The translations under genes and the position numbers were made by a program. A DNA stretch of 57,993 bases from positions 1 to 57,993 of the forward strand of contig JALOAD010000019.1 in assembly GCA_023228995.1 (NCBI GenBank), read 5' to 3'. This stretch comes from Candidatus Muiribacterium halophilum. GTDB lineage: Bacteria > Muiribacteriota > Muiribacteriia > Muiribacteriales > Muiribacteriaceae. Positions 17,168 to 24,962 of the stretch are shown in pieces. The notes below the pieces were generated by a model. The model worked only from the letters and a program-made list of their open reading frames with translations. It ran no database searches and was not told the DNA's origin. How positions within the stretch are numbered: position 1 is the stretch's first letter; each line of letters starts with the position of its first letter.

Positions 17168-19279
17168 TTATTCATATACATACTTAAAAGTTTTTTTCTC
17201 AATACTTTTATCTAACCAATTCTTCTCGTCCCAATTAACAATCATCCCAATTCTTTTTTTTTCAAATCTATTTAAATAGTTATTTATTTTATTACAATTT
17301 CTAAGTTCTGTAGCAATTTTAATAACATATTTTTTCCCTTTTGAATTTACATAAGGACAGGCTAAATAGTCAAAAAAGAATAAAAAATATTCTGTAGAAT
17401 TAAATTTATGTTTATTATTTTTAAAAAATCTTAATGCTTTAGAATTTAATTTCTTTTTAATTTTTGAATATATTGGATCGTCATTTATATATAAAAATAT
17501 ACTAATCCATAAAAAATAAAAGGGTTCTTTAGGTATATCATATTTAATCTCTTTTAAATCAAATTTATCTTCAATAAAAGAAACTGATAATTTTAAATCT
17601 TCTCTTTTGTGTCTGATTTTAGATAATAATAACAAAATATTCATATTTTCAACAGGATAAATACTTTCAGAACAAGATTTGAATATACGGATTGCTTCAA
17701 AACAAGAATCAAATATTTTTTTTAAAATTATATCAAAATAATGTTTAGAAAATTTCTCTTCAAAATTTAAAAAAAATAATAATATACGCACTAATTTGTC
17801 TGTAGGAACAATTCTTGGATCCATTGCATGAATAAAAAATAAAAGATCAATATCAATTAAGACCCATAAAAAAATTTTATTTTCTATTCCTTCATTTTTT
17901 ATGTTATTTATTTGTTTTCCTAAAAAAACAAATAATTTTTCTGAATATATTGACATAGTATAACTTGCAATTGATGAATAATTAACTTTATGCTTTTTTA
18001 AAATAGACTTAAAATCAGAAATGATTTTATTTGCTTTTTTATAAATATTTCTAACTAAAATCAAATTTCTTTCATTTTCTTTTTTTAAAACAGACTTAAA
18101 ATTAGAAAAAATTTTATTTGTTTTTTTATAAAGATTTTTATCTAAAATCATAATTTCATGATTTTCTTTCTTAAAAATAGAATTAAAATTAAAAATCATA
18201 TTTTTTAAATTTTTATGAAGATTGTTTTCTGAAATCGAAATATTATCATTTTCTTTTTTTGAAAACCTCTTATCAAATAAATCTTCAAAAAATTTTGAAA
18301 TTTCAGTTTTACATAAAGATATATTAGTAATAAAAGGTCGGTCGTAAATAACTGTTTTGGCATCATTTAAATGCAATTTATACTCAAATAATTCGGAATT
18401 AATAGATTCTATAATTGTTTGTTTTAATTTTGAATCATTAAAATATACAAAATAATCATCCACATAACGTCTAAAATCAAAGTCTTTACCAATAAGAATT
18501 TTCTTTTTTTCTAAGTTTTTGATTATGTTTTTATCGATTCTTTGAAAAATCATTTCAGCAAATATTCGAGATATTTCTGGTCCAATTAAAATTCCATTGG
18601 TTTCACAATAGTTTGATTTTTGCATTAAATCATCAAAATCTTTATCAAATCCAACAACTTTTTTACAACGGTCTCTTTTAGAAATAAATTTATTCTTGAT
18701 TGCCCAACTTATTGAATGAGTATATAAATTATGAAAACATTTACTAACATCTATTTGTAATTGAGTCTTATACCTCTTTTCAAGTTTATTATATTCGTAT
18801 GATTCAAAAAATTTATATAAAAATGGAAATTTACTATATTTAAAAAATGAAATAAAATTCAAATAGTTTTTTTCTTCTTCTTCAATTCCAGATTGTATTT
18901 TAGTATTAGGGTAACATAGCTTTTTATAAAATGAATTAGAAATATTAATTGGAAACCTTAAAGATTTTGTAGATCTATTACAATAATATAATATTAAATC
19001 TTGATACTTTTCATAAAAATCACAAAATTTTAATTGAACACATGGATGCATAATTGATAAGATACGAGCATTTCCATTTGTTCGGTTAATCTTATAATCC
19101 AGTGGTATATAATTATTTATCTTTATATTATTTATAATTTCATCTAATTTATCTTTAAAGTTATTATTTATATTGTAAAAATTCTCATTTGAAAACCATA
19201 AAGGTAATTCATAAGGTAATAACTCTGTAATTAGAATACGATATTTATCCTTTAAATTAATTTTAACTTTATTATTCAT
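17168..19279 (-). CDS. drt3b: Antiphage reverse transcriptase Drt3b
   Basis: A 703-residue protein with reverse transcriptase motifs in residues about 60-330: LQIDVSKCF (Asp177), NGILIGPEISRIFAEMI (228 onward) and RRYVDDYFVYF (YVDD 272-275). The N-terminal ILITELLPYELPLWFSNENFY resembles the UG8/Drt3b family. Residues 340-450 contain internal near-repeats (variants of NKIxxxFKSxxKKExxxxLILxxNxYKK), then a helical C-terminal region. It overlaps drt3a by 8 nt, so the two are co-translated. Family knowledge: Drt3a and Drt3b act together with an ncRNA against phage. Catalytic residues are intact. Confidence 0.85.
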   Translation of the reverse strand: MNNKVKINLKDKYRILITELLPYELPLWFSNENFYNINNNFKDKLDEIINNIKINNYIPLDYKINRTNGNARILSIMHPCVQLKFCDFYEKYQDLILYYCNRSTKSLRFPINISNSFYKKLCYPNTKIQSGIEEEEKNYLNFISFFKYSKFPFLYKFFESYEYNKLEKRYKTQLQIDVSKCFHNLYTHSISWAIKNKFISKRDRCKKVVGFDKDFDDLMQKSNYCETNGILIGPEISRIFAEMIFQRIDKNIIKNLEKKKILIGKDFDFRRYVDDYFVYFNDSKLKQTIIESINSELFEYKLHLNDAKTVIYDRPFITNISLCKTEISKFFEDLFDKRFSKKENDNISISENNLHKNLKNMIFNFNSIFKKENHEIMILDKNLYKKTNKIFSNFKSVLKKENERNLILVRNIYKKANKIISDFKSILKKHKVNYSSIASYTMSIYSEKLFVFLGKQINNIKNEGIENKIFLWVLIDIDLLFFIHAMDPRIVPTDKLVRILLFFLNFEEKFSKHYFDIILKKIFDSCFEAIRIFKSCSESIYPVENMNILLLLSKIRHKREDLKLSVSFIEDKFDLKEIKYDIPKEPFYFLWISIFLYINDDPIYSKIKKKLNSKALRFFKNNKHKFNSTEYFLFFFDYLACPYVNSKGKKYVIKIATELRNCNKINNYLNRFEKKRIGMIVNWDEKNWLDKSIEKKTFKYVYE

Positions 19280-20435
19280 TTCCCCAAGCCTTCTTTATAT
19301 TTCCAATTTGTCTTCTAGTAAAAGACACATTTATTTTATTTTTATATGCACGATAAAAAGAAATTTTCTTTATATTATTTTTTTGTAAATCATTTAATGA
19401 GAAAATATTAAGAATTTTTTTATTTATAAATCCATCAAAAACTTTAAAACAATTTGGGTCAGTAATATCACAATAATTATATGAATTTCCTGCCATTAAA
19501 TAACCATTTTCACTTTTTTTTCTAACTTTGTTACATGATAAAAATCTTAAACGATCTAGTAATAACGAGAAATTGTTATTGTGTTGATAATCTAAAAAAG
19601 ATTTATAAATTCTTGTTTTAATCTTATTAATTTTTTTTGGAGAAATAAGTAATTCTACCTCATTATTTGATGTCAATCTAAATAAATAACCTAGATATGA
19701 GAATGAAAATTCTTCTTTTATAGAATTTTTAAAAATTTTATCATCATTAAATTCAAGGTGTATTTTTTCAATTTTTTGCTTAATCTCATTTTCAATAATA
19801 TTAACTTTAGAGTCATCAACAATTAAAAATATATCATCTACATATCTAGCATAATAAATCACATCAACATCCTCTTTTATACTTATATCGAAATCTCTCA
19901 AATAAAGTTCTGCAATTGTTGGAGAAACATTAATTCCTCGCGGGAGACCTTTATTAATTTTAGCAACATAAAAAAAAGTTTGTTTTAAAGATTTAAGTAA
20001 AGAAATTCCAATCGGAGATAAAATCATATCAGATTCAATTTTTCCCAATATAGAATTGAAATCAATAGTTTCATAAAAAGATTTTATATCTGTTCTTATT
20101 AAAGTAAAATCACCATTTTCTTTTAAAATTGTTTTTATTTGTCTAATGATTCTTTTTCTATCAGATTGTTTTACTTGATAAATTCTTCTTAAATATTTAT
20201 CTAATATTTTTAATGCAAAAAAATCTGTTGGTGACTTTGGATAATAAGTCTTTTTACTATTGTGACAAGATTTAATTAAACCCTCAATTTTGAATTTATT
20301 TTCTCTTAGATTTTTAGATAAATTTTCCGCAATTTCTTTCTTATTTTCATTTTTATTCCATAAATTCCATTTTCTTACATCTTCTTTTTGAATTACTGAT
20401 AAAAATATGTCTTTATCATAAAATTGTTTTAACAA
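19272..20435 (-). CDS. drt3a: Antiphage reverse transcriptase Drt3a
   Basis: A reverse transcriptase of about 387 residues. Counting from an upstream TTG at 20447, motifs are YQVKQSDRKRIIRQIKTIL (90-108), LIRTDIKSFYETID (Asp120), GLPRGINVSPTIAELYLRDFD (168 onward) and ARYVDDIFLI (YVDD 202-205). These match the UG3/Drt3a family, and the downstream partner confirms DRT3. I place the start at TTG 20435 because GGAG (20445-20442) sits 6 nt before it; a start at 20447 would overlap that GGAG. It is the first gene of the operon, 8-nt overlap with drt3b. Confidence 0.87.
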   Translation of the reverse strand: MLKQFYDKDIFLSVIQKEDVRKWNLWNKNENKKEIAENLSKNLRENKFKIEGLIKSCHNSKKTYYPKSPTDFFALKILDKYLRRIYQVKQSDRKRIIRQIKTILKENGDFTLIRTDIKSFYETIDFNSILGKIESDMILSPIGISLLKSLKQTFFYVAKINKGLPRGINVSPTIAELYLRDFDISIKEDVDVIYYARYVDDIFLIVDDSKVNIIENEIKQKIEKIHLEFNDDKIFKNSIKEEFSFSYLGYLFRLTSNNEVELLISPKKINKIKTRIYKSFLDYQHNNNFSLLLDRLRFLSCNKVRKKSENGYLMAGNSYNYCDITDPNCFKVFDGFINKKILNIFSLNDLQKNNIKKISFYRAYKNKINVSFTRRQIGNIKKAWGNE

Positions 20436-20447
20436 GTTTATCTCCAA

Positions 20448-20846
20448 CCTTTATATATTTATTACGATTGTTATCCCAGAAATCCCTCAGCATTAAAAAT
20501 ATAACATAAAATATTTTTAAAGTAAAAAAGGTAAGATATGATATTTCTAATTTTATCTCCTAAAAAAAATGAAGATAATATTACTATAGCTCATAATGAA
20601 ACGATATTAATCCAAAATATACACTTATGTTAATGGAAAAGTATAATCCTAGCAACTCAGAAAACAGAAACCCTTTTTGTTTAATTACTTTATAATTTTC
20701 TGTACATAAATATATTAATTCCAACTTAAATCTACTTTTCTAATTCTCGCAAATTTGACTGAAACCTATTCTGTAAACTTTAAATTGGATTTTTAAAAAC
20801 ATGAAATCTCATTGCTATCTTTATTTCAATCTATCACTTCACTTTA
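20448..20846. other. Gap between the SIR2 and DRT3 units
   Basis: No ORF of coding character and no strong fold seen. It separates two same-strand defence units and contains the candidate drt3a promoter. Confidence 0.5.
20498..20526 (-). promoter_or_regulatory. Candidate drt3a promoter
   Basis: Minus strand: -35 TTTACT (20526-20521), 17-nt spacer, -10 TATATT (20503-20498), about 55 nt before the TTG start. Confidence 0.35.
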
Positions 20847-22550
20847 TTATTTCCAGTTTAATATTTTATCAACTGAAATATTTTTTATTGCTTTTAAAAA
20901 TCCATAATTATTTATTCTGATTTTTTCTTTTTTAAAAAGTTTTTTTAATATAATTTTATCCTTAGGTAAAGAACTATCTTTATAAAAATGGAAATCAATA
21001 TTTTTCCCATCGGTAGGACCATCAAAAGACGATAAATATTTATCCCCCTTTCCCATCATAATCGCATCTTGAAACAAAAGAGGATTTATTAAATCATCTA
21101 CTGGAAAACTATATCCAAATGTTAATATGTGATCAGCTTTAGCAAAAGCAATATTTAAACCATTTTTTATTTTCATGCTTAGTGGATTGTTAAGTTCTTT
21201 TAATATTGCTTGAATTTCAAGATATGTATTATTGAAATATGTTTCTTGCCCACATGATGGACAATTAACCATATCAGGTCGTCCTTTTTCGTATACTTTT
21301 TTTATATTTTTATAATTCTTTAAGGCTGAATAATCTACTTCAGAAGGAATTGGGTCATTAAGAAATAAATGACTAAGTTTTGTTAATGAAGTTTTTCCTA
21401 TATCATTATTAAATATCATAAAACTGTTTCCACATTTATTACAAATTCGTAAATTAAATAGTCCATGTGGTGCATATAATTTTGTTATTGTGAAAAACAT
21501 TTTCATTTTAGCTTCTAAATGATTATTTTTTCCGAAATAAAAACTTTCAGTAATATCATTAATAATAAAAGCAGTACTCTCATTAACAGAATAAGCAGTT
21601 TTTTCTACATGATCTCCTGATAGTTTTACAATTGGAAAAGGATAAGAAAAATCTATAAAACTTTTTGTTAAAATATTATCTTTATTACAAACTTTTTTAT
21701 ATTCCTGATTTAATTCATAATTTGCTTTCATAAGAAAATAAGGAAGAAATGGGTCCCAATTGTAAGTAGCAAAACTAGTCTTATGACAATATTTTTCACT
21801 ATCTGCCATTCCTGTTCCTGGCTTGAATTCGTTCTTCATAAGTATTTTTTTATAAAAATCAACATAAGTTTGAATATCTTTTTCTTCTGCTAACATAATA
21901 AAATGTTTGAAAATTTTATATAAAAAAATATTGTAAACATTTATAGCAGAATTTAATCGACTAGGATCATTTTCAAATAACTTTCTTGTTTCGTAAGAAT
22001 CTTTAAACAGATTTCTAGCGAATACTGAAATACCTCTTAGCCTAGAAAATTCTAATTCAGTAAGAAGCGTTTGTAATCTATTATCCTTTTGACTTGGTAA
22101 TTTGTTTTTTATTTCATGACAAATAGATTTTAAAGCAAGCCAATCATATTTTATTGGAAGTTCTTCAATATAATTTTTATAAATCTCTTTTTTTTTATCA
22201 GTTGGACTAATTCCAAGATTTTTATAATGTTTTTCAACATACTCTTTTATATAATTTTCTCTTTTTTTTAAAAAAACTGATTCATCAGTTTCCCCATCTC
22301 CATCTTTAAGAATCATAAGTAAATCAACAATGTTATTTTTAAAAGCTTCATATAATCCAGCTTTTTTTAACTTTTTAATTGGTGTTAAATCATCAAATTT
22401 TTTAATTCTTTCTTCAATAGATAATGGATTTTCATAAATATCATCATTATTATAATCTAGAAGAATAAATAAAATATAATCAATATCTCTAGTTGTAGGC
22501 AAATTTAAATCAAAAGAAGCTCCAGATCCAACAATAATAAGATTATTCAT
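20847..22550 (-). CDS. SIR2-like NAD-binding defence protein with zinc ribbon
   Basis: A 567-residue protein. N-terminal Rossmann motif IIVGSGASFDLNLPTT (5-20), a central TYNWDPFLPYF, a KLSGDHVEK segment in the place of the sirtuin L-H-G motif, and a C-terminal FGYSFPVDD nucleotide-binding segment identify a SIR2-like fold. Between them two cysteine pairs, CNKC and CPSC, form a zinc ribbon. SIR2 domains in phage defence hydrolyse NAD+ to stop the infected cell; that role is inferred here. A 121-residue partner lies 1 nt upstream, so it is a two-gene unit. DRT3 follows about 400 nt later. Confidence 0.75.
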   Translation of the reverse strand: MNNLIIVGSGASFDLNLPTTRDIDYILFILLDYNNDDIYENPLSIEERIKKFDDLTPIKKLKKAGLYEAFKNNIVDLLMILKDGDGETDESVFLKKRENYIKEYVEKHYKNLGISPTDKKKEIYKNYIEELPIKYDWLALKSICHEIKNKLPSQKDNRLQTLLTELEFSRLRGISVFARNLFKDSYETRKLFENDPSRLNSAINVYNIFLYKIFKHFIMLAEEKDIQTYVDFYKKILMKNEFKPGTGMADSEKYCHKTSFATYNWDPFLPYFLMKANYELNQEYKKVCNKDNILTKSFIDFSYPFPIVKLSGDHVEKTAYSVNESTAFIINDITESFYFGKNNHLEAKMKMFFTITKLYAPHGLFNLRICNKCGNSFMIFNNDIGKTSLTKLSHLFLNDPIPSEVDYSALKNYKNIKKVYEKGRPDMVNCPSCGQETYFNNTYLEIQAILKELNNPLSMKIKNGLNIAFAKADHILTFGYSFPVDDLINPLLFQDAIMMGKGDKYLSSFDGPTDGKNIDFHFYKDSSLPKDKIILKKLFKKEKIRINNYGFLKAIKNISVDKILNWK

Positions 22551-22551
22551 A

Positions 22552-22917
22552 TTAATTTCTTGTTACTTTTATGCTGATTTCTTCCTGTGAATCATCACTT
22601 AATGATTTATCTTCATCTTTTTCAATTATTTTTTCCAATGCGGTCTTTGTTAATTGAATTTCAATATCTAAACCTAAAAAACTATTAAGATTGTTTGAGA
22701 TATTCGCTAATAATTGTTTTTTCAAATATAATTCTATATATTTTAATTGATGTTCACAATTCACTGTTATTAATTTAGCATTTTTTGAATCTTCTATGAC
22801 TGCATAATACTCTTTATCCGGTGTTTTAGTAATAACATTCTCACTAACTTCTAAAAATATCATAATTTTATTATTTTTCTTATAACTAATTTTAAAAACA
22901 TTTCCTTTAATAATCAT
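22552..22917 (-). CDS. Small partner protein of the SIR2 unit
   Basis: A 121-residue protein with a beta-rich N-terminal half (alternating strands from MIIKGNVFKISYKKNN to LITVNCEHQL) and a helical, acidic C-terminal half. The strand pattern could be a small OB- or Sm-like barrel, but no family is recognised. AAAGGA precedes the ATG, and the stop is 1 nt before the SIR2 start, implying co-expression. Inference: sensor, regulator or nucleic-acid-binding subunit for the SIR2 protein. Confidence 0.6.
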   Translation of the reverse strand: MIIKGNVFKISYKKNNKIMIFLEVSENVITKTPDKEYYAVIEDSKNAKLITVNCEHQLKYIELYLKKQLLANISNNLNSFLGLDIEIQLTKTALEKIIEKDEDKSLSDDSQEEISIKVTRN

Positions 22918-22940
22918 ATTTTATTCCTTTCAATAAAATT

Positions 22941-23099
22941 TTATTTTATAAATTTATCTAACCATTTTTCTATTGATTTTATATCTTTCTTTAATGTATA
23001 TTCAATTGGTCTTTTTTGTGAAATCGAGAAATCGCGAGAAATCTGGGTCAAACCTGTGCATAACTCATAAATCTCTCTAAATCCTCTTTCAGACTCAAA
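22941..23099 (-). pseudogene. Possible C-terminal gene remnant before the SIR2 unit
   Basis: An open stretch of 52 codons without a start codon, bounded upstream by TAA (23100-23102), ending in TAA 24 nt before the 121-residue ORF. Its end (DIKSIEKWLDKFIK) has coding character. It overlaps a reverse-oriented copy of the TGCACAGGTTTGACCC motif near 23050, so it may be a gene tail cut by a repeat. Short length means chance is possible. Confidence 0.25.
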
Positions 23100-23311
23100 T
23101 TACTTTTTTTTTCATTCTTACATTCTTTTTACAACAGAAGATACTTAATTCTATTTTATATCAAGTAATTCAGCGATATCTTTCCTTTTCATCCTTTTCT
23201 ATTTTTCCGAAAATAAATTTTTATTTTTTTACAAAAATTATTTCTTTTTTTACAAAAATATCTTATTATATTCTTTCAAATTCAGATATTTAACTGTTAA
23301 TGCACTTATCC

Positions 23312-23605
23312 TAAATTGATTTTATCAGTATAAATTATTTTATGCAAATTAATTCCAAATAAGTTATGCGTTATGCACAGGTGTAACTTTGATTTTTATG
23401 ACAAATACTTATAAATATATATTTTGTCAATGTTGAGAACCGACACCTACTTTTTGACATAAATTGATTTTATCAGTATAAATTATTTTTATGCAAATTA
23501 ATTCCAAATAAGTTATGCGTTATGCACAGGTGTGACTTTGATTTTTATAATAAATACTCATAATTATATATTTTGTCAATGTTGAGAACCGACACCTACT
23601 TTTTT
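23312..23605. repeat. Tandem duplication of about 148 bp carrying the 22-nt repeat
   Basis: Copy 1 (23312-23459) and copy 2 (23460-about 23608) are nearly identical, both running from TAAATTGATTTTATCAG through GTTATGCACAGGTGT to the 22-nt repeat (23426-23447 and 23575-23596). Differences are a few single bases, so the duplication is recent. The rest of the 22918-23625 gap holds the possible gene remnant and AT-rich sequence. Confidence 0.85.
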
Positions 23606-23635
23606 GACACCTACTTTTTTGACACCTACTTTTTT
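23591..23635. repeat. Three tandem copies of a 15-nt unit
   Basis: Unit GACACCTACTTTTTT-like at 23591, 23606 and 23621, built from the edge of the 22-nt repeat. The third copy contains the TAG stop of the hydrolase gene on the minus strand. Confidence 0.8.
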
Positions 23636-24411
23636 TTATATTTTTCTGTTATTTGTGTGTATGCATCGATATTTTCATGGTTTTTGTTCATTAAGAAGAT
23701 ATCAAACCAATTTGTTGCTTGTGTCCATAATTTGTTCCAGCCTTGTTCGGTGAAAAAATGGTTTTCTCCATCATATTCTATGTATTTTTGGTTTTGTGGA
23801 CATTCTTTATATAAATTGTGTAGGTTTTCGTGAAATTCTTTTGCATACTTGCAACATACTATATCATCATCAGAGCCGTTGAGTGATAGTATTGGTGTTG
23901 GATATATTTTTTCAGTAAACATGTGTGGGCTATCGTCATATTCGTCGTCTGAAAAATATGGTGATCCTAGTATTGAACATGCTGCTTTTATGCGTTTTTC
24001 TCTGAGTAGTGCTGCATATACTATAAATGCTCCCATTGATATTCCGCAAACTCCTATTTTATCTCCTTGAGTTATTCCCATAAAATGAAGTCCATTAATA
24101 ATATTAGGGAGTTCTTGTGCTGTTTTGTTTACTGCCATTATCATTTTATCTTTTCCTTCTTGGGTGTTTACATCTATATTTTCGGGCAAAAATTCATCTT
24201 TTTGTCTTTCGCCGTGTCCGTAATTATCAAGCCCTACTGCTAGATAACCTTGTTTTGCTAATGATTCTAGTTCTTTGAGGTTCGCTTCTTTGCAACTTGT
24301 TAATCCGTGATAAAGGAATATTGTTCCATTTAAGGATGCTTTTTTTGTATTATCTTTATATAGTAATATTGCGGGGGTTAAATTAATCTTAATATTCATT
24401 TTTTCTATCAT
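23626..24411 (-). CDS. Alpha/beta hydrolase (dienelactone hydrolase/peptidase S9-like)
   Basis: A 261-residue cytoplasmic hydrolase. FLYHGLTS is the oxyanion region, GISMG carries the nucleophile Ser, NGSDDDIV the acid, and GENHFF the His, so the triad is complete. Substrate is unknown. The reading frame runs into the repeat array and its TAG stop is supplied by it (KYKKK then stop), so the original C-terminus may be altered although the triad is not. It lies alone on the minus strand, divergent from the cold-shock gene. Confidence 0.8.
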   Translation of the reverse strand: MIEKMNIKINLTPAILLYKDNTKKASLNGTIFLYHGLTSCKEANLKELESLAKQGYLAVGLDNYGHGERQKDEFLPENIDVNTQEGKDKMIMAVNKTAQELPNIINGLHFMGITQGDKIGVCGISMGAFIVYAALLREKRIKAACSILGSPYFSDDEYDDSPHMFTEKIYPTPILSLNGSDDDIVCCKYAKEFHENLHNLYKECPQNQKYIEYDGENHFFTEQGWNKLWTQATNWFDIFLMNKNHENIDAYTQITEKYKKK

Positions 24412-24526
24412 TAAAAGATTATAACAATTAATTAGTATCTAAATCAAAATTATTTTTTTCTAATGCTGTTCTCCAATAATTTTCATGACTTATTTTTTTA
24501 TTTAATATACAAAATTAGTTTTTTAG

Positions 24527-24554
24527 TTGACATTATAAAAAAAACAGTTAAAAT
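24527..24554 (+). promoter_or_regulatory. Cold-shock gene promoter
   Basis: Perfect -35 TTGACA (24527-24532), 16-nt spacer, -10 TAAAAT (24549-24554). Predicted leader of about 117 nt is long, as is usual for cspA-type mRNAs. Confidence 0.55.
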
Positions 24555-24677
24555 ATATTTGTATTATTTTTAAGGATACAAAGGGTTCTGGTTTACACCG
24601 GTAATATTTTTTATATTTACTGTTGTGTTAACTCTCCCAAGCCTTAAAGTAATTATTAAAAACACAGGAGATTTATC

Positions 24678-24875
24678 ATGAAAGGTACAGTAAAATGGTT
24701 TAACGATGCAAAAGGTTACGGATTTATTACAGGTGAAGATCAGAATGATGTTTTTGTTCATTTCAAATCAATCCAGGGTGATGGTTTTAAATCACTTAAA
24801 GAAGGACAGGATGTTTCCTATGAAGTAGAACAGGGAGCTAAAGGTCTTCAAGCTATTAATGTTAGACCTCTTTAA
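24678..24875 (+). CDS. cspA: Cold-shock protein CspA family
   Basis: A 65-residue OB-fold protein of standard length that binds single-stranded nucleic acid. RNP1 is KGYGFI and RNP2 is VFVHF; the first residues MKGTVKWFN are family-typical. AGGAG lies 8 nt before the ATG. It has its own promoter with a long leader and its own terminator, so it is a single-gene unit. Confidence 0.96.
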   Translation: MKGTVKWFNDAKGYGFITGEDQNDVFVHFKSIQGDGFKSLKEGQDVSYEVEQGAKGLQAINVRPL

Positions 24876-24907
24876 TTTTTAATTTAAAAGTCATAGAATG
24901 AAAAAAT

Positions 24908-24935
24908 AAAAAAGCTGCCAAATGGCAGCTTTTTT
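24908..24935. terminator. Bidirectional terminator between csp and feoB
   Basis: 12-bp stem AAAAAAGCTGCC/GGCAGCTTTTTT with an AAAT loop; A- and T-runs on both sides let it end csp (plus) and feoB (minus). Confidence 0.9.
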
Positions 24936-24962
24936 ATTTAGCTGTTTTCTTCTAATTAAATT

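Noticed and set aside
17168-20447. Diversity-generating retroelement or retron
   Set aside because: No template/variable repeat pair, accessory gene or msr/msd fold; the two-RT pattern fits DRT3.
23312-23635. Possible CRISPR-like array
   Set aside because: Only two long tandem copies and a 15-nt triplet with no unique spacers; no cas genes in the window.
24570-24761. Minus-strand ORF across the csp start
   Set aside because: Lies antisense to the csp leader and start codon, with no ribosome binding site or recognisable product.
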